A stretch of DNA of 64,000 bases from Saprospiraceae bacterium (GTDB lineage Bacteria; Bacteroidota; Bacteroidia; Chitinophagales; Saprospiraceae). The DNA lies in NCBI GenBank assembly GCA_016713025.1, contig JADJPZ010000003.1, positions 806,001-870,000 on the forward strand. The letters run 5' to 3'. The translations under genes and the position numbers were made by a program. Position 1 is the first letter of the stretch. The number at the start of each line of letters is the position of its first letter. Shown piece after piece: positions 63,417 through 64,000 of the stretch. Below the pieces are notes generated by a model. The model saw only the letters and a list, made by a program, of their open reading frames with translations. It did no database searches and had not been told where the DNA came from.

Positions 63417-64000
63417 AGGCTGTAAAATATTTTGTGTAAACAAAACTTCAAAGAATTATGGCTGAATCAAATTATCCTCAAAGATAATTAAAATTTCATT
63501 ATGAGTAATATGCCAGTTATGAATTGGCATTGTCCATTTAACTTGAATTTGCTGAATAGCAAGATATACAGATTTCAAGGCTGCCTGATCATTTGGAAAA
63601 AGTGTTTTGGTTTTGGTAAATTTTCTGATGGCTCTGTTGAGGCCTTCAATGGTATTAGTGGTATACATAATTTTACGAATGTTAGTAGGATACTGAAACA
63701 TGGGAGATAGATTTGACCAGTTTGCTTCAACTTTTTAATGGCATAGGCATATTTAGACCCCCATTTTGCTTTAAAGCTTCAAAAGCAATGGAGCAGTTTC
63801 CATATTTAAAAGCGGCATAAACAGTTTTAAATCAGCCAGGAAGGCCCTTCTATCTTTCCATGGGACAAACTTCATAGAGTTTCTGATTTGATGAACGATA
63901 CAAAGCTGGGATACGGTATCGGGGAAAGCAGTTTGAATGGCCTGAGTGAATCCTGTAAGATTGTCAGTGCATGCAATGAGCATCTTTTAACGCCCCTGTC
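63417..64000 (-). mobile_element. IS256-family element, cut by the window edge
   Basis: Transposase 3' part on the minus strand. The stretch GAGGCTGTAAAATATTTTGT at 63415-63434, continuing GTAAACAAAAC, may be the terminal inverted repeat of the right-hand end of the element in its reading direction, but the partner end is outside the window. Confidence 0.6.
63456..64000 (-). pseudogene. IS256-type (mutator) transposase, partial and frameshifted
   Basis: From the right edge: LIACTDNLTGFTQAIQTAFP and QLCIVHQIRNSMKFVPWKDR, the block with one catalytic Asp and the CIVH.IRN signature. Then KWGSKYAYAIKK-like sequence lies in other frames around 63705-63770, and YPTNIRKIMYTTNTIEGLNR with KWTMPIHNWHITHNEI follows at the end (stop 63456). 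At least one or two indels lie between 63701 and 63771. The 5' part of the gene lies beyond 64000. Confidence 0.85.

Noticed and set aside
1..64000. CRISPR array, rRNA or tRNA genes
   Set aside because: No regularly spaced direct repeats and no cloverleaf or rRNA signature were seen on either strand. Repeats found are palindromic or dispersed.

Overview
The window looks like a chromosome segment from a member of the Bacteroidota, probably close to Saprospiraceae or another environmental lineage. The evidence is AT-rich spacers, promoters of the Bacteroidota type (TTG, about 20 nt, then TAnnTTTG), a T9SS-type sorting tail on a secreted CotH protein, a bifunctional DAHP synthase/chorismate mutase, a V-type ATPase operon carrying the DUF2764 gene, and 7TMR-DISM and TPR sensor kinases. 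No rRNA, tRNA or CRISPR array was seen. Lineage is inferred from gene content only.

Layout. Bases 1-7000 hold housekeeping genes: DAHP synthase/chorismate mutase, a PfkB-type kinase, a lipoprotein cyclophilin, the cytochrome c maturation membrane proteins CcmC and CcmB, and a long acyl-CoA dehydrogenase. Bases 7.2-8.8 kb carry a frameshifted CotH/T9SS protein. Bases 8.8-16.6 kb carry a V-type ATPase: E, DUF2764, A, B, D and I on the minus strand, with the proteolipid K gene divergent and a MITE-like element in the shared upstream region. A YdeI-family protein, KatG, a sialate O-acetylesterase and threonine synthase follow, up to 23.7 kb.

Bases 24.2-49.8 kb form one co-directional minus-strand array: at least seven large sensor histidine kinases plus remnants of two more, three stand-alone receiver proteins, a cyclic-nucleotide-binding patatin/NTE-like protein and a YhcG-type PD-(D/E)xK protein. 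The kinase sensor halves are unrelated to each other (7TMR-DISM, TPR, or repeated coiled-coil/GAF-like modules). The kinase halves are nearly identical in several copies, down to the DNA. One kinase is split by an IS110-family element, whose left end contains what looks like a bridge RNA with guides matching its own donor junction and its insertion target. One end of the array is cut by an IS4-type transposase remnant and the other by a truncated kinase.

Bases 50-53 kb hold an ATP-grasp / glutamine amidotransferase / ATP-grasp cassette of unknown product. Then come a lytic transglycosylase, a small heme-motif lipoprotein, a predicted beta-barrel protein, a TMTC-like membrane glycosyltransferase overlapping dprA, a 4-hydroxyproline-epimerase-like and a DadA-like gene (probably hydroxyproline breakdown) with a Uma2 gene between them, and an IS256-type transposase running off the right edge.

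Two cautions. Many genes carry single-base frameshifts, several at runs of five to eight A. In 59-64 kb every gene after the glycosyltransferase is broken, so assembly or sequencing error must be excluded before calling them pseudogenes. Several dispersed repeats (two MITE-like families with 9-10 bp flanking direct repeats, REP-like palindromes, a long imperfect palindrome) sit between genes and some lie inside kinase coding sequence.
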